DNA of 64,000 nucleotides from Maratus speciosus (GCA_963932465.1 OZ010790.1:347535087-347599086); one strand, 5' to 3'; shown: positions 35,748 to 47,417, counted from the stretch's first letter. The notes: generated from the letters alone by a model not told the origin. A program made the numbers and translations.

Positions 35748-36384
35748 CAGGGCCGAAACTAGCTTTTTTTGTATCCGGGGCAAACATGGATTTTGGCGCC
35801 CCCGCTCTGCCGCAAAGCATATATACAAAGAGAATTTTACTAATTTTCTAATAGACGACTTATTTTAAAATTTAAAATATGTCATAATAAAATATGTAAT
35901 ACGTCATTCACAATGGCGGGTCCAAGGAAGAGGTCACGGAGGGTCATCACCCCCCCCCCCCCCTCTGAACACCAACAAAAAGATTCTAAAGATCATTTTA
36001 AAAATGAAATATACAGTAGGGTCCCGCTTAACCGAGTCTCCGCTTTAACCGAGTTCTTTTCTTCTGATGGACTGGTGGCTTCCATTATTATGAAACAGAC
36101 ATTATAAATGAAGTATATTAGGTGAAGATGAAAGAGAAAAAAAAAATTATGGCCATTTTTTTTTTTCCTATTCTGACTAGAAAACCAGTGTTCTAACTTT
36201 TTACATCTGCTCTTTCATCTTCATCTAACACTTCTTTTATAATGGCTGTTTCATAATAATGGAAGCCACCAGTCCATCAGAAGAAAATGATCCATTCCAA
36301 GGGTATAATCCTTCATTTGGCACCCCTTCGTTCTGGCGCCCGGGGCGCATGCCCCCTCTGCCCCTCCCCTTAGTTTCGGCCCTG
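35748..36384. mobile_element. hAT-type MITE with a nested pogo-like fragment
   Basis: Ends CAGGGCCGAAACTAG (left) and its inverse (right, after GGCGCCCGGGGCGCATG-type sequence), with perfect 8-bp duplication ATACTTGT at 35740-35747 and 36385-36392. At 36014, after TA, CAGTAGGGTCCCGCTTAACC begins a segment resembling a pogo/Tigger terminus, followed by inverted arms (about 36056-36106 and 36238-36287) with CTTCTGATGGACTGGTGGCT. The matching right terminus is missing, so the nested element is truncated. A C-run lies at about 35949-35963. Confidence 0.8.
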
Positions 36385-36392
36385 ATACTTGT

Positions 36393-37069
36393 GATAGTTT
36401 ATACACACATACACATGTTACTTATGTGTAGATTGGGAGATGCCCAAATTAGCGATATAAGCATATAAATATATAAGTATTAGGAATTGCAAAAGTGTTC
36501 GCTAACTAGATATGTGCTTTCAGGAGTATCCATTATGAAGATCTTATTGTATATAGATTTTTAATATGAAAAAATATTTTGGATATTCTTTTGAAAAATC
36601 TGGTCAACCCGAACCCGAATCACAAGAGTTAAAATCCAATCCGAACCCGAAAAGTCATAGTCAACTCGACCCGAAACTGACCCCGAACCCGACTCGCAAC
36701 GAAAAAATATAATGCCCTGAGTCGAAAATATAAAAGCCCCATAACTGCAAACACTTATAATTGGGAGCGAAATTTTTCCTAGACCGCATAATATAAGAAA
36801 AGAATAGAGAAAGCATACAAAGGAAAAACTCCACACTAGGACAAAAAGTCATGTTCAGTTAGATTATATAAGCAAATACCATTACAAGAGGAGGCGCCAG
36901 AGACTTTTTTGTGCTTTGTTGCACAGACTATAAGTAATTGGTGAATTTCTTATTATATCCATTTCAAAAGGATGGGAAAAAAAGAAAACTAAAAAGCCTA
37001 CGGCTTATTTGAAGTATCATTTGAGATAAAATGTTGCTAATCTTGCTAGTTCAGTTATCTAATCGTATA
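36393..37069. other. No gene; CCCGAACCCGA-like repeat at ~36600-36700
   Basis: A run of degenerate CCCGAACCCGA motifs gives incidental ORFs on the minus strand. Otherwise AT-rich. Confidence 0.5.
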
Positions 37070-37074
37070 TCAGT

Positions 37075-37447
37075 TGTTGCGTTGTCCTTTAGACTGCAGG
37101 TTCGGCAAATTCAAATTATTTCATAGTGCTTCGAAGAATAAAAACGTCTTCATAACTTAGTTCTAATATATTGTAAATAAAATTCGTAACTTGAATAAGT
37201 AAACACACTCTACAGTTCAAATTAAACTTCTTTCTTAAAAAACAACTATGTACATTTTATTTACAAATATATAGGTATATTAATATTATTATTACTCTCA
37301 TTTGAGAGTTCCATTATTACCGTCAGACCGGTTCAAAACAAACTTTACATCTACATTGAAAAGAAAATCGGAAAACAATAAAAAGGGGGTTGCCACAATG
37401 CCGACTAACAGAAAATGGCAAGCATCGCCAAGTTGGCATTCTCAACA
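37075..37447 (-). repeat. BEL-1 3' LTR
   Basis: 373 bp, TG...CA ends in element orientation (TGTTGAGAATGCC start, CAACGCAACA end). Same length as, and apparently identical to, the 5' LTR. Confidence 0.92.
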
Positions 37448-37713
37448 TCCTGCCCCGGGCTGAACACTTAGTTCAGCATCTATATTAAACAATTTAATAA
37501 ACAAAAGAATATACTTACATACATGACAAATTTCCAGATACATACAGCTACAGATATAAAAGCAAAAGTAATAAGAATGCTGCAATCTACGAAAGAAAAT
37601 AAAACACATGAATTGTATGAAAATTAAACAATAATATGGGTAAATATGAGTAACAAAACAAATTAAATGTTCGATAATAGTTCTTATTTTTAGTGTAAGA
37701 GTTTTAGTGTCTT

Positions 37714-40700
37714 TTAGTCCACTAAGTCCAATTCAAGATTATATAGCAATTGCACAGGTCGTTTAAGATCGCCTTTTGCAGTCTGTAATACACATGATCT
37801 GATTTTCGAGTCACGACCAAATATGAGTTCTTTAACACGACCACACTTCCACATATGTTTTGGGAGCTTTTCATCATGAATTATCACTATATCGTTAACT
37901 TTGAACTGAGGCGATGAATTTATGTTTTTCACTTGAAAAGCAGATCTAAGTTCTAACAAATATTCGTTTCTCCACCTTTTCCAAAAGTGGTCAGTAATTT
38001 GTTGCTTATATTTATATTTTCTCGTCAACAAAATCTTATTGGATTTCTCTTGCGTACAGACTGGTAATCCATAAGAAGGTAAGGACATTAATCGTTTACC
38101 AACTAAAAAATGAGATGGCGTTAAAGGTGATGGTTCAGCATTTTCTTCGTAGAGATAACATAAGGGACGTGAATTAATCACCGCTTCAATTTCTGTAAGT
38201 ATTGTTTCTAGCTCTTCATAATGGAGACAAGTTTTTCCTAGAACCTTTTTTAAAGGTGTTTTAACTGATCTGACCATCCTTTCCCAGAAGCCGCCCCACC
38301 AGGAAGCCCTGGGAATTATAAACTTCCATATTATTTTATTCTTTCTCAAGTAATCAAAAATTTCTTGCTTAGAAATTCTTTCCCAAGCATCTTTTAACAC
38401 CAAATCAGCCTTAGAAAATGTCTTGGCATTGTCACTGTACATTATTTTGCAGAAACCTCTCCTAGAGAAAAATCTTCGTAGTGCTAAGATAAAGGTTTCA
38501 GTACTTAGATTGGTGACTAACTCTAGATGAATCGCTCTGGTTACAGCACATGTGAATACGACAATATAAGCCTTCCCAGTGCCTTCAGAAGTTTTATAAT
38601 AAATCGGACCGGCAAAATCGACACCAGAGGTTTCAAAAACTGGTGTTTTGATGATTCTATCTTTCGGTAAAGGTGCTATTTCCACCTTTCCAGGAATAGC
38701 ATTAAGTTTTCGACATATCATACACGATCTTAAGACGGATTTTACAAATCTTCTTCCCTTTAATATAAAATACCTTTCACGAAGGTGAGCTAAAGTGACA
38801 GCTACACCAAAATGGTACATTCTTTCATGAGCATCCTTAATTAGTAATTTTACAAAATAAGATTTATTAGGAAGTATCCACGGATGTTTTTCCTGCTCTG
38901 TAACTTCAGAAAACTGAAGTCTTCCGGATAAAACAAGTAAGTCATTTTCATCGAATTGTGGATTAAGGTTGTACAAAGAAGAATCTTTATTAAGTGTTTT
39001 TTTTTGTTTAAGTGCTTCTATTTCAACTTTAAATGAAGTTTCCTGAGTTTGTTTAATCCAGTATTTTTCTGCTGTTTCTATTTCTGAGGTAGTTAAAGGT
39101 CCTAAAATTTTAGGGTTTTTCGAATTGGCATTATGAATAAAACGCATTATCCAAGCAGTAATATTATACACGCGATTTAAACTACTGAACTTTGCCATAT
39201 CAAATACTGGCTTAGGAATAGAGTTTGATTCGTTACACAATAATGTTAAATTTGGTTTTGCTTTCATTTCATTAAAAGCTTCGGGAACCATTTCTATAGC
39301 CCTTTTTGAAGGCCACAAATCTTCTGATAGTGATAACCAAGGTGGGCCGCACCACCATACATTATTACCCATTAACTTCGATAAGTTTTCCCCTCGCGTA
39401 AGCAGATCTGCAGGGTTTTCTTTTCCGGGACAATAATTCCAGTCCTTTGGATCTGTCAATGACTGAATTTCGGTTACACGATTGGAAATAAAGGGTTTCC
39501 AGTTTGTAGTAGAACCCTTAATCCAACAGATAGTTATCTCTGAGTCCGACCATAACTTTATATTTAAATTCGAAATATGTAATTTTTGTTTTAAATATTT
39601 CCACATTCTAGCGGCAACTACTGCACTGATCAATTCCAGCCGTGGAATAGTTAACTTCTTGAGGGGGGCTATTCTACATTTACTCCAAACAAAACTTGTT
39701 TGATTTTCGCCAGTTAATGAAATGGAACGCAAATAAGCAACTGCTCCATACCCTTTGGGACTAGCATCACAGAATATGTGAATTTGTGAATTTTCAGAAA
39801 TGTTTATCATATTAGGAAAATATTTTCGGGTTATTTCAAATGTGCGTAAATGTACAACTTCTGAACACCAAGTGTTCCACTCGCATTTCAAATCTTCAGG
39901 TAATTTATTGTCCCACTCTAAACCTCTTTGCCATGTTTCTTGCAACAAGGCTTTAATACGTATTACAAATGGATTCAAAAATCCTAATGGATCATAAATT
40001 TTCAGTAACATTTTAAGAACTGTTCGCTTCGTGGGATCATCGATGTAATATTCTTCAAAGGGCTGCGCATCTAACATCAAAATATCAGATTCAGTATTCC
40101 ATATCAGTCCAAGCACTTTTAAGATACTACCTGTCTTTTCCTCCCTTATACCTAAGTTACCAGATTCCCACATTTCCCTAAGTTTAATAGAATTTGTTTT
40201 TAATTTCCTCAAATTCATCCCAGCTTCTTTAAGAATTTCAGAAGCTGTAACTGATAAATAATAAGCTTCGTTATCTAAATCCGATCCAGAAATTAAATCA
40301 TCGACATAGAGGGAATTATCTAACATATATACAACATTTGGATGTTGATCTCGATATTTCTTTATATGATGTTTAATTGTGGCAGCCAAAATAAATGGTG
40401 AGCATGTAACGCCAAATGGTACACGTCTAAATCTTAAAATTTTGAAAAAGTTGTTTGCGTCATTATCGAACCAAAGAAATTTAAGGTAATCTCGGTCTTC
40501 TTCAGCTACAGAAATTTGAAGAAAGGCCTTTTCAATATCTGCACAAAACGCAGTATTGAATTTTCTGAAATTAATAATAATTTCTAATAAATCGGGGTTC
40601 AAATTTGGGCCACCGTACAAACAATCATTTAATGATTTGCTATTTTCTTTTGAGGAAGCATCAAATACCATTCTAACTTTAGTTGTGGGTTTATCATCTC

Positions 40701-42960
40701 GCAAGACAGGTCGGTGGGGCATAAAATAACCGCTATCTACAGTTTTATTAGAACATGCTTCCACTATGTTATTTAATTCCTGTTCAATCACAATTTCTTT
40801 ATATTTCTGCAATAATTCCTTATCTTTAAGCAATTTTCGATTTAAGTTAATAAATCGGTTTCTAGCATTGTTATAATTACTTCCTAAATCTCTTCTATCA
40901 TCTTTCCATAACAATTTAGCTTCGTATCGGTGCTCAAGAAAATGCAAATTGTTTTCGAATTTTTCGATTATCTCTTTATCTAATTCAGAAATATTTTCTT
41001 CAGTGTGCATCCCTAAAGTTTCTAACTCCCACAATGTTTTCAAATCATTTTGAATAGGTTTCATAACCTGAGTGGACAAGACCCCAGCTTGCTTACTCTC
41101 ACTGTTTTTATTTACGTCAATTGTCCCGCAGAGGGAATGCCCAAATAAATTTTCACAGACGAACAATGATTTATTTATGGGGTATGTTTTGTCATTAATT
41201 TGATATAAATAATCAGCTCCTATTAATATATCAACATCACTATTTTCCAAATGTTCCCAAGTGTCAAGACGAAATTTGGAAAGTTTTCTCTTAATTTTGA
41301 TTGGAAGAGGAGGAATTTGTATCAAAGAATTGGTTATTAGCGGTGTGACTAATGCTTCAATTATTATACTACGTTTTCTATTCGTCAAGTGAATTAGCTT
41401 TAGCTTAACGACATCATAACATCGTTCTTCAGATTTTCTCGAACCGAAAGTATAGACAATTAATTTTTCCTTTCTAATGACCTCAGGTTTTAATTTTGAA
41501 ACTAAATTTTCTGTAATAAAAGTTCGATGACTAGCAGAGTCAAATAAACAAAGAGCAGTTTCTGAATTTTCACCCGCTTCCACTTTTACATGAATTGTTT
41601 GCAATATTACTTCTCTACTGATATTATTTATATTGCCTTTGCAATGATATACGGAGGAAATAATGCTACCTGAATTTTTTGATTCTTCTGTTTTTTTATT
41701 AGAATTACAAAGTATAGTATGATGATATGTTTTACCACACACTTTGCAATTTTCATTCGAAATTTTACAAAAATTCGCGATGTGAAATTTACGGAAGCAT
41801 TTAAAGCACCTTCCTTCCCTTTTTAATTTCTCTCGCATTTCCGGAATGGTGAAAGACTTACACTTTTCAGTATCGTGATCAGTTTGATTACAAAATATGC
41901 AGTTATTTTTAATATTTGTGGTTAAGGCAGAAGCTGATGGAATGAATTTTTTATAATTTTTCTTATAATTTTCCTGCTTCTCAGGGATTTTTTCAAAATG
42001 GTTTAATTGGACAGTGGTCTCGCGAGATTCAATTTCATCTTTAATGAAATTTATCAGCTCATTAACATCCCAGTCAGTGTTTTTAATTCGTTTTCTATTA
42101 AATTCTAGTGCAATATCTGATGGAATAAGTTTCAGAAGAATCGGACATAACAAGTGCCCATATGAACCTGAGGCAACACCTAAAGAATTAAGATTTCTTA
42201 TTTGAATTTCGCATTCATCATACAAATCTCTAAAAGCCTTAATGTTACTAGAATTTCGTACTGGTTTCAAATTTAGCAGTTTAGTCATGTGACTATTTAT
42301 TACCAGGTCATTACGACCAAAACGATTTTTCAATAATTCTATAGCATGAGCATAATTTTCCTTAGTCAGCGAAAAGCCTGCTATAGTATTTGCAGCACTT
42401 CCGCCCAAAAGTGACTTTAAGTAGGAAAATTTATCAATCGGAGTTAAATGTTCATTATTGTCAATCGCATTCGAAAACTGACTCCAAAATTCGAGCCATA
42501 AACACGAATCACCATAATATTTAGATATTTTAAGTTTAGGAAGTTTAATCAAATTTTGATTCAGAATTTTCTGACTTTTTAGTAGAGAACTATTGTTGCT
42601 ACTACTATCACTTTCAATGTCTGAAGAATCTTGTTTAGTTTCAGGAGTAACTGTGTTATCATTTAAAAATTTGGAAATTTTATATTTCCATTCAATAATA
42701 TTCTCATTATAAGATTCCGATTTCTCGATTTCCTTTTCAAATTCAGTACTTGGAACCAGTGGTTCAATTTCAGAATTTAATGATTTTAAAGTTTTCATTT
42801 TGTCATTCAATTGCTGTTTAAAAAGATCCAGCTGTGATTTTCTATTCTCAAGCTCTAATTCTTGTGTATTATCTAATAAATCCCTTATTTTATCAAATAT
42901 TTTTGTTGTTTGACTACGAATCGTAGCTCTTTTTTTTTTCAATGTTTCGAAATCCATCAT
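37714..42960 (-). CDS. BEL/Pao gag-pol polyprotein (intact)
   Basis: 1748 residues in one frame from ATG 42960. An N-terminal coiled-coil-like region (1-100) is followed by a DUF1759-type gag (about 140-320), three CX2CX4HX4C zinc knuckles (C354-C367, C385-C398, C405-C418), and a DUF1758-type aspartic protease with Asp-Ser-Ala at 474-476. Reverse transcriptase covers about 740-960 (Asp808 in CADIEKAF; YVDD at 885-888). The BEL/Pao RNase H has Asp1065, Glu1109 and Asp1139. Integrase has an HHCC finger (H1378, H1383, C1413, C1416) and a catalytic Asp1448, Asp1510, Glu1560; a DUF5641-like tail (about 1650-1748) closes it. All listed catalytic residues are present. In this family the polyprotein is cleaved by its own protease and drives reverse transcription and integration. 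Confidence 0.95.
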   Translation of the reverse strand: MMDFETLKKKRATIRSQTTKIFDKIRDLLDNTQELELENRKSQLDLFKQQLNDKMKTLKSLNSEIEPLVPSTEFEKEIEKSESYNENIIEWKYKISKFLNDNTVTPETKQDSSDIESDSSSNNSSLLKSQKILNQNLIKLPKLKISKYYGDSCLWLEFWSQFSNAIDNNEHLTPIDKFSYLKSLLGGSAANTIAGFSLTKENYAHAIELLKNRFGRNDLVINSHMTKLLNLKPVRNSSNIKAFRDLYDECEIQIRNLNSLGVASGSYGHLLCPILLKLIPSDIALEFNRKRIKNTDWDVNELINFIKDEIESRETTVQLNHFEKIPEKQENYKKNYKKFIPSASALTTNIKNNCIFCNQTDHDTEKCKSFTIPEMREKLKREGRCFKCFRKFHIANFCKISNENCKVCGKTYHHTILCNSNKKTEESKNSGSIISSVYHCKGNINNISREVILQTIHVKVEAGENSETALCLFDSASHRTFITENLVSKLKPEVIRKEKLIVYTFGSRKSEERCYDVVKLKLIHLTNRKRSIIIEALVTPLITNSLIQIPPLPIKIKRKLSKFRLDTWEHLENSDVDILIGADYLYQINDKTYPINKSLFVCENLFGHSLCGTIDVNKNSESKQAGVLSTQVMKPIQNDLKTLWELETLGMHTEENISELDKEIIEKFENNLHFLEHRYEAKLLWKDDRRDLGSNYNNARNRFINLNRKLLKDKELLQKYKEIVIEQELNNIVEACSNKTVDSGYFMPHRPVLRDDKPTTKVRMVFDASSKENSKSLNDCLYGGPNLNPDLLEIIINFRKFNTAFCADIEKAFLQISVAEEDRDYLKFLWFDNDANNFFKILRFRRVPFGVTCSPFILAATIKHHIKKYRDQHPNVVYMLDNSLYVDDLISGSDLDNEAYYLSVTASEILKEAGMNLRKLKTNSIKLREMWESGNLGIREEKTGSILKVLGLIWNTESDILMLDAQPFEEYYIDDPTKRTVLKMLLKIYDPLGFLNPFVIRIKALLQETWQRGLEWDNKLPEDLKCEWNTWCSEVVHLRTFEITRKYFPNMINISENSQIHIFCDASPKGYGAVAYLRSISLTGENQTSFVWSKCRIAPLKKLTIPRLELISAVVAARMWKYLKQKLHISNLNIKLWSDSEITICWIKGSTTNWKPFISNRVTEIQSLTDPKDWNYCPGKENPADLLTRGENLSKLMGNNVWWCGPPWLSLSEDLWPSKRAIEMVPEAFNEMKAKPNLTLLCNESNSIPKPVFDMAKFSSLNRVYNITAWIMRFIHNANSKNPKILGPLTTSEIETAEKYWIKQTQETSFKVEIEALKQKKTLNKDSSLYNLNPQFDENDLLVLSGRLQFSEVTEQEKHPWILPNKSYFVKLLIKDAHERMYHFGVAVTLAHLRERYFILKGRRFVKSVLRSCMICRKLNAIPGKVEIAPLPKDRIIKTPVFETSGVDFAGPIYYKTSEGTGKAYIVVFTCAVTRAIHLELVTNLSTETFILALRRFFSRRGFCKIMYSDNAKTFSKADLVLKDAWERISKQEIFDYLRKNKIIWKFIIPRASWWGGFWERMVRSVKTPLKKVLGKTCLHYEELETILTEIEAVINSRPLCYLYEENAEPSPLTPSHFLVGKRLMSLPSYGLPVCTQEKSNKILLTRKYKYKQQITDHFWKRWRNEYLLELRSAFQVKNINSSPQFKVNDIVIIHDEKLPKHMWKCGRVKELIFGRDSKIRSCVLQTAKGDLKRPVQLLYNLELDLVD

Positions 42961-43102
42961 AAAATAAAGAATTCAATTTATTCAATACAGTTCAGTTAAT
43001 AAATATATTCATAATTCTATCTATTCAATATAATTTAATTTGAGGTACTTACCTCAATCGATGATGAAATCCAGACATCCTGGAGCTTTGACGCCAAAAA
43101 AA

Positions 43103-43475
43103 TGTTGCGTTGTCCTTTAGACTGCAGGTTCGGCAAATTCAAATTATTTCATAGTGCTTCGAAGAATAAAAACGTCTTCATAACTTAGTTCTAATATATT
43201 GTAAATAAAATTCGTAACTTGAATAAGTAAACACACTCTACAGTTCAAATTAAACTTCTTTCTTAAAAAACAACTATGTACATTTTATTTACAAATATAT
43301 AGGTATATTAATATTATTATTACTCTCATTTGAGAGTTCCATTATTACCGTCAGACCGGTTCAAAACAAACTTTACATCTACATTGAAAAGAAAATCGGA
43401 AAACAATAAAAAGGGGGTTGCCACAATGCCGACTAACAGAAAATGGCAAGCATCGCCAAGTTGGCATTCTCAACA
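43103..43475 (-). repeat. BEL-1 5' LTR
   Basis: 373 bp, apparently identical to the 3' LTR. The minus-strand sequence just inside it reads TTTTTTTGGCGTCAAAGCTC, where a tRNA primer-binding site is expected; I cannot name the tRNA. Confidence 0.92.
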
Positions 43476-43480
43476 TCAGT

Positions 43481-44866
43481 AAACTACTATGATATGAATA
43501 AATAAATCTTTGAACCCTGGATTTCCTTGAGTAAATGCGGATTAGGCTCCCTTAGAAAGACCCCCTACGGAGGGCACTCCCTCCCCTTCAGACCCATACC
43601 CCTCGTGTAGATAATTGGCCGTCATAAACAACAACTATTGATGAAAGTTGTTAAAAAGGACAGAGGATTCAGAGGACAGAGAACGATTCTGCGAAACGAG
43701 AACAGTGGGTACGCTTTCAATCAATTTGTCAATTGTTGGGAAGCATCTTCTCTCTTCTTTCGATTTTTTTTTCGGTAAAAAATGCTATCAGCTTTAAATT
43801 TGGGCATGAATCACAAATCCTTAAATATACGATGATTTATTTATTTAATTATTTGACCTTTCTAGCATCAATGTGTTGTATGTATTTATTAGAATAAGAA
43901 ACTATTTGTATAAATATAGTTTATACATGTATTTTTTAATGTATAACGCGATGACAATTGATTATGAATGGTTTTACTTCATAGGCATTCTCTATACGTG
44001 TAAACTGATTTTTCCATTAAAAAAGGTTTTTCACATTTAAAATTGACACAGACATTTAAAAAAAAATCACGCATCATATATAAGATAAATTTTCAACAAA
44101 TGGGAAATTATACATTATGATTTAATAAATTTTGAATTTATTTTTAAAAGATATATAGACGGCATTCGATTAAGCTTTTTTTCCCCTTTTTTTCGGTGGG
44201 GGGGGGAATTACCATATTTTGAGAAAAATCAAAAAGTTATTTTTGTGAAATGTATTACATTGCTATGAAAAATAGCAATTTGAAACGAAAGATGAAATCC
44301 ACTTGCTCAAATATAAAATTTGAACAAAACAAAGATTAATTTATTTAGTTTCATCTGATAAAGTTCTTCTATTTAATAAAAGTGTTTTGTTTGCAAAACT
44401 TATTTTTTAAAGGCTAACATAATAAATATCATTTATGAAGTGTACGATTTCATTAAGGCTGTTCTTAACTGCTCTGCTCAACAAGCGCAAAACGTTTTGA
44501 CACATTTACAAATTCATTTTTTAACAGAAAGGTATAAAATTGGAAAGCCTGGCCATGGAAGCGATTTGGATTTGAACTGTTTTTTTTTCATGTTTTGATC
44601 AATCAATTATCTATTGAGCTATAAGCGATTTTGATCACGTGACAAACACGTTTTTCGCCTGCTTTTGAGTGCTCTTTCTTCCTTGCAAAAAAATGGAAAA
44701 AACAGCTCAATTACATAGTTTCTGAACAACAACGCCAGCTAGTTTCATGCATTTTTGAACAAAAATAAATTAAAACTTATGTCAGAAAGTTGCCCTTTTG
44801 GATTTGAGAACACAATGAAGTGTATCATTAATGAAGTGTAGGATTTAAAAAAAGTGTTCTGAGCTG
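43481..44866. other. No gene; family F repeat at ~44690-44820
   Basis: AT-rich DNA with a G-run near 44203-44212. A block with ACATAGTTTCTGAACAACAA at about 44715 recurs inverted at about 53335-53460, so it is a dispersed repeat. No ORF of interest. Confidence 0.5.
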
Positions 44867-45600
44867 TGGTATTTATTTTTTAAATGCATCTGATTATATA
44901 CAAATATCACTGTTACCATTAATATCGTTAATCCACATTCTATGGTTTGGATATTTGAAAAATTTAAAAATTCTATGCAATAAAATGTTTGGAATTGCAT
45001 AGGAAAGAAGAAAAATCCGTTGTGGGCTGGTTTCCCTATGAGCAAGTTCATCATGTGTCTAAAAAGCGTTACATTCTTTTCACAAGTACTGTTATCTTCA
45101 TTTTACATAGATCAACAATTTTTTTTTTTTTTTTGGGGGGGGGGGGGGTAGGGGGGGGTTGTTAAACACGCGATTGCGTCATAGGCAGGTTCGTTTTTTT
45201 CGGGTTTTACTGTAATTTAATTTTATTGCCTATAAATGCATCTACCCATCTCAAAGAATAATAAAAATAAATATATGAATGTTAATTGTGGAATAATAGC
45301 GATTTAAAAATGCGTGCATTAAAATTTTTTTTTAAAATGGTCCGGTCCAAATTTTATTGATATTTTTACTAGATGGGCCAGAGTACAGTGATTTTCAAAT
45401 GAACTGGGGTTGGAACGGGGACTGAAAATTTTTGCTAGTTCAGACCTCAAGAAGAATGCAGTCAAGCCCCGGCTTGGGTCGGAATATAAATCCAGTCCCG
45501 GTCCCGGCCCATCTCGTTCCGAACCTCTAGAAATAAGTAATCCCCAAACCAAGGTTCGGAGCGAGTATTAGAAAGGAAAATTGTGCCGGGCCCATGAAGA
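44867..45600. repeat. Dispersed repeat family C, copy 2
   Basis: Aligns by eye with 33650-34400: shared landmarks include GAATTGCATAGGAAAGAA, CGTCATAGGCAGGTTC, AGCGATTTAAAAATG and a CCCGG-rich end. A long T-run followed by a G-run lies at about 45119-45149. ORFs on the minus strand follow the repeat and are not genes. Confidence 0.6.
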
Positions 45601-45659
45601 CCCTTCCATCGATTTATCAAAAGATTAGTGCACAAAATTTTGTAAAGTTAAACAAAAAA

Positions 45660-45661
45660 AT

Positions 45662-45706
<45 letters not shown>
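45660..45706. repeat. Poly-A tract of about 40 nt
   Basis: A nearly uninterrupted run of A directly inside the right hAT-like terminus. No adjoining retrotransposon body was recognised. Confidence 0.8.
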
Positions 45707-45870
45707 GAGTTTTTAGTGAACTTCGCTCACTTTCATAGATGAGTTTGAGTTGAACGAGTTCGTTCCAAAAATTTTGAATTTGAACGTGAACTTGACTCAT
45801 TTTTGAGAAACTGAGTTTGAGTTTGAATTAGTTCGGTTATTTTGTGAGCGTACCCAACACTGGTTGTGAC

Positions 45871-47054
45871 ATTAGCTTTATGAGCGAAAATGTTTTTTAA
45901 ATAGTGACGTCATTTTCTGTTCAGACTTAAAGTTATTTTTAATTGTAATGAGTAAATGGTATCATTAAGGATAAATAAACCCCAATATTTCTTTTTTTCT
46001 GCAACAGTGGAAATAATACGATTGCTAGCATTTTGATGAAATTTCAAAAAAAAAAACTTTTCAAATTAAATTAAAAATATAAAAGTGGAAATATTTAGAA
46101 AAATAGCTAATGCGAGGACATCTACAAATGAACAGCTTTCATAAAAAAAAAAAAAAAAAAAAAAAGAATTATTAGCAAAATTGGTACAGTAGAAAGTTCA
46201 GGGAAGATGTCTAAAAAAGCTATCTTGTGTTTTCAATGTATAGATTATATTTTTTCTCTTTTACTTCAACAGTTGCCTAGCAACTCTATTTCATACAAAT
46301 TATATTTAAATGCACATATTTTTCCCAATTCGGCTCTAAAAATTTAAATTGTTCGATTACATATATGTTAAATACGTGCTTTTTATATACATTATTCTTT
46401 TATTTATTTATTGATGAAGCTTTAATTTCCTTGTAGAAAATTAGCGGGAGAGAAATTCTGAACTTTTTTTATGTGCAAATTGTTTATTAATATTTCGCAA
46501 TGGAGCTGGCACGGCAAAATCATTTAATTGATAAATAAAAGCGAAATAAAGCCAAAACTCACTGGGTTTTATAACAGACGATATTCTTGACATAGCGCGT
46601 ATTTTAATTTCAATTTTTTTTTTCGGTTTTTATGAGAAAATGGCAACAAGAAGATACAGCAATCTACTATTTTCATCCCCCCCCCCCCTTAGTTTCAACA
46701 GAAATGGAGTACTTCAGCTGCCACAATGACAAAAAAAGTAATAAAAACTACAAAAAAAGTAATATCTTAAAATTAAAATGAGATACAGCTTTCAAACAAA
46801 TTGCATTTAAAAGAGCATTTTTTTCGTTATACGGCGGTGTAAAAATTTAAAATGTGCGATGTTTAGAAGTATAAAAATTTGCAGTAGAGAAAATTACAAA
46901 ACCAAAATTTTATTTCAAATTTCAAAGTGTTGCCATTCGCAAAATGACGTATGCGTTACGCACAGATATGTTTGTCCTTTATAATATAGATTGTGAATTT
47001 AAAAAATAGTCATTCAAAAAATATATCCCAATTATTTTGAATGGCTACTACTGT
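45871..47054. other. No gene; family E copy at ~46410-46995
   Basis: The part from about 46410 matches 27670-28995 in order (TTGATGAAGYTTTAATTTC, GCGATGTTTAGAA, TTGCCATTCKCAAAATGACG, then the CGCACAGATATGTTTGTCCT and ATAATATAGATT tail). A 20-bp A-run lies near 46146-46165 and a C-run near 46678-46688. Confidence 0.55.
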
Positions 47055-47417
47055 ATCAAATCTCCCCATTACTGGGGACGATTGATACACTAGCAAGGGA
47101 GGTTTGATACATTGTTATGTAAATTGAAAAAAAAATGCAAACAATTCAATTTATGCGTCATACAATTTTTTACGATAAATCTTGAAATATTTAAGTAAAA
47201 TTTGAAACGAAATGACACTGACATATTTTTGTTTCAGAAATGTTTTTTACAAAATATTTAAACTATTGCTATTATTTAAACAATCCTATTAACACACTTT
47301 TTAGAAAATAAATAATGAAAAAAAAAAGCCCCTAGAGTTCTAGCTACAAGGAAAAATGAAGTGAACATTGCTGATTTGCAAACAATTTAACATAAATTTA
47401 GCACATTTAAGATTCCT

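Larger units (their letters stand above)
37075..43475 (-). mobile_element. BEL-1: complete BEL/Pao LTR retrotransposon
   Basis: Two 373-bp LTRs (37075-37447 and 43103-43475) that look identical bound a 6401-bp element flanked by the 5-bp duplication TCAGT (37070-37074 and 43476-43480). Read on the minus strand the 5' LTR is followed by a 142-bp leader and a single gag-pol ORF. A short GGGGCAGGA-containing tract (37448-37456, minus strand) next to the 3' LTR is a plausible polypurine tract. Identical LTRs plus an unbroken ORF indicate a recent, possibly still mobile insertion. It lies within the hAT-bounded block. Confidence 0.93.
29255..45862. mobile_element. 16.6-kb segment bounded by hAT-like termini with perfect 8-bp target duplication
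   Basis: The left end reads CAGTGTGGGGTATGAACG at 29255 and the right end is the inverse of CAGTGTTGGGTACGCTCA ending at 45862. Both are flanked by GTTGTGAC (29247-29254 and 45863-45870), the 8-bp duplication expected of hAT elements. For about 160 bp inside each end, imperfect TGAACTNAAC-type repeats occur in mirror orientation, followed on both sides by CCCGGCCCGG-rich sequence (29490-29640 and 45400-45600). No hAT transposase was found. The interior holds the palindromic element, small hAT MITEs, family B copy 3 and BEL-1. The simplest reading is one hAT-type insertion enlarged by later nested insertions. Confidence 0.65.
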
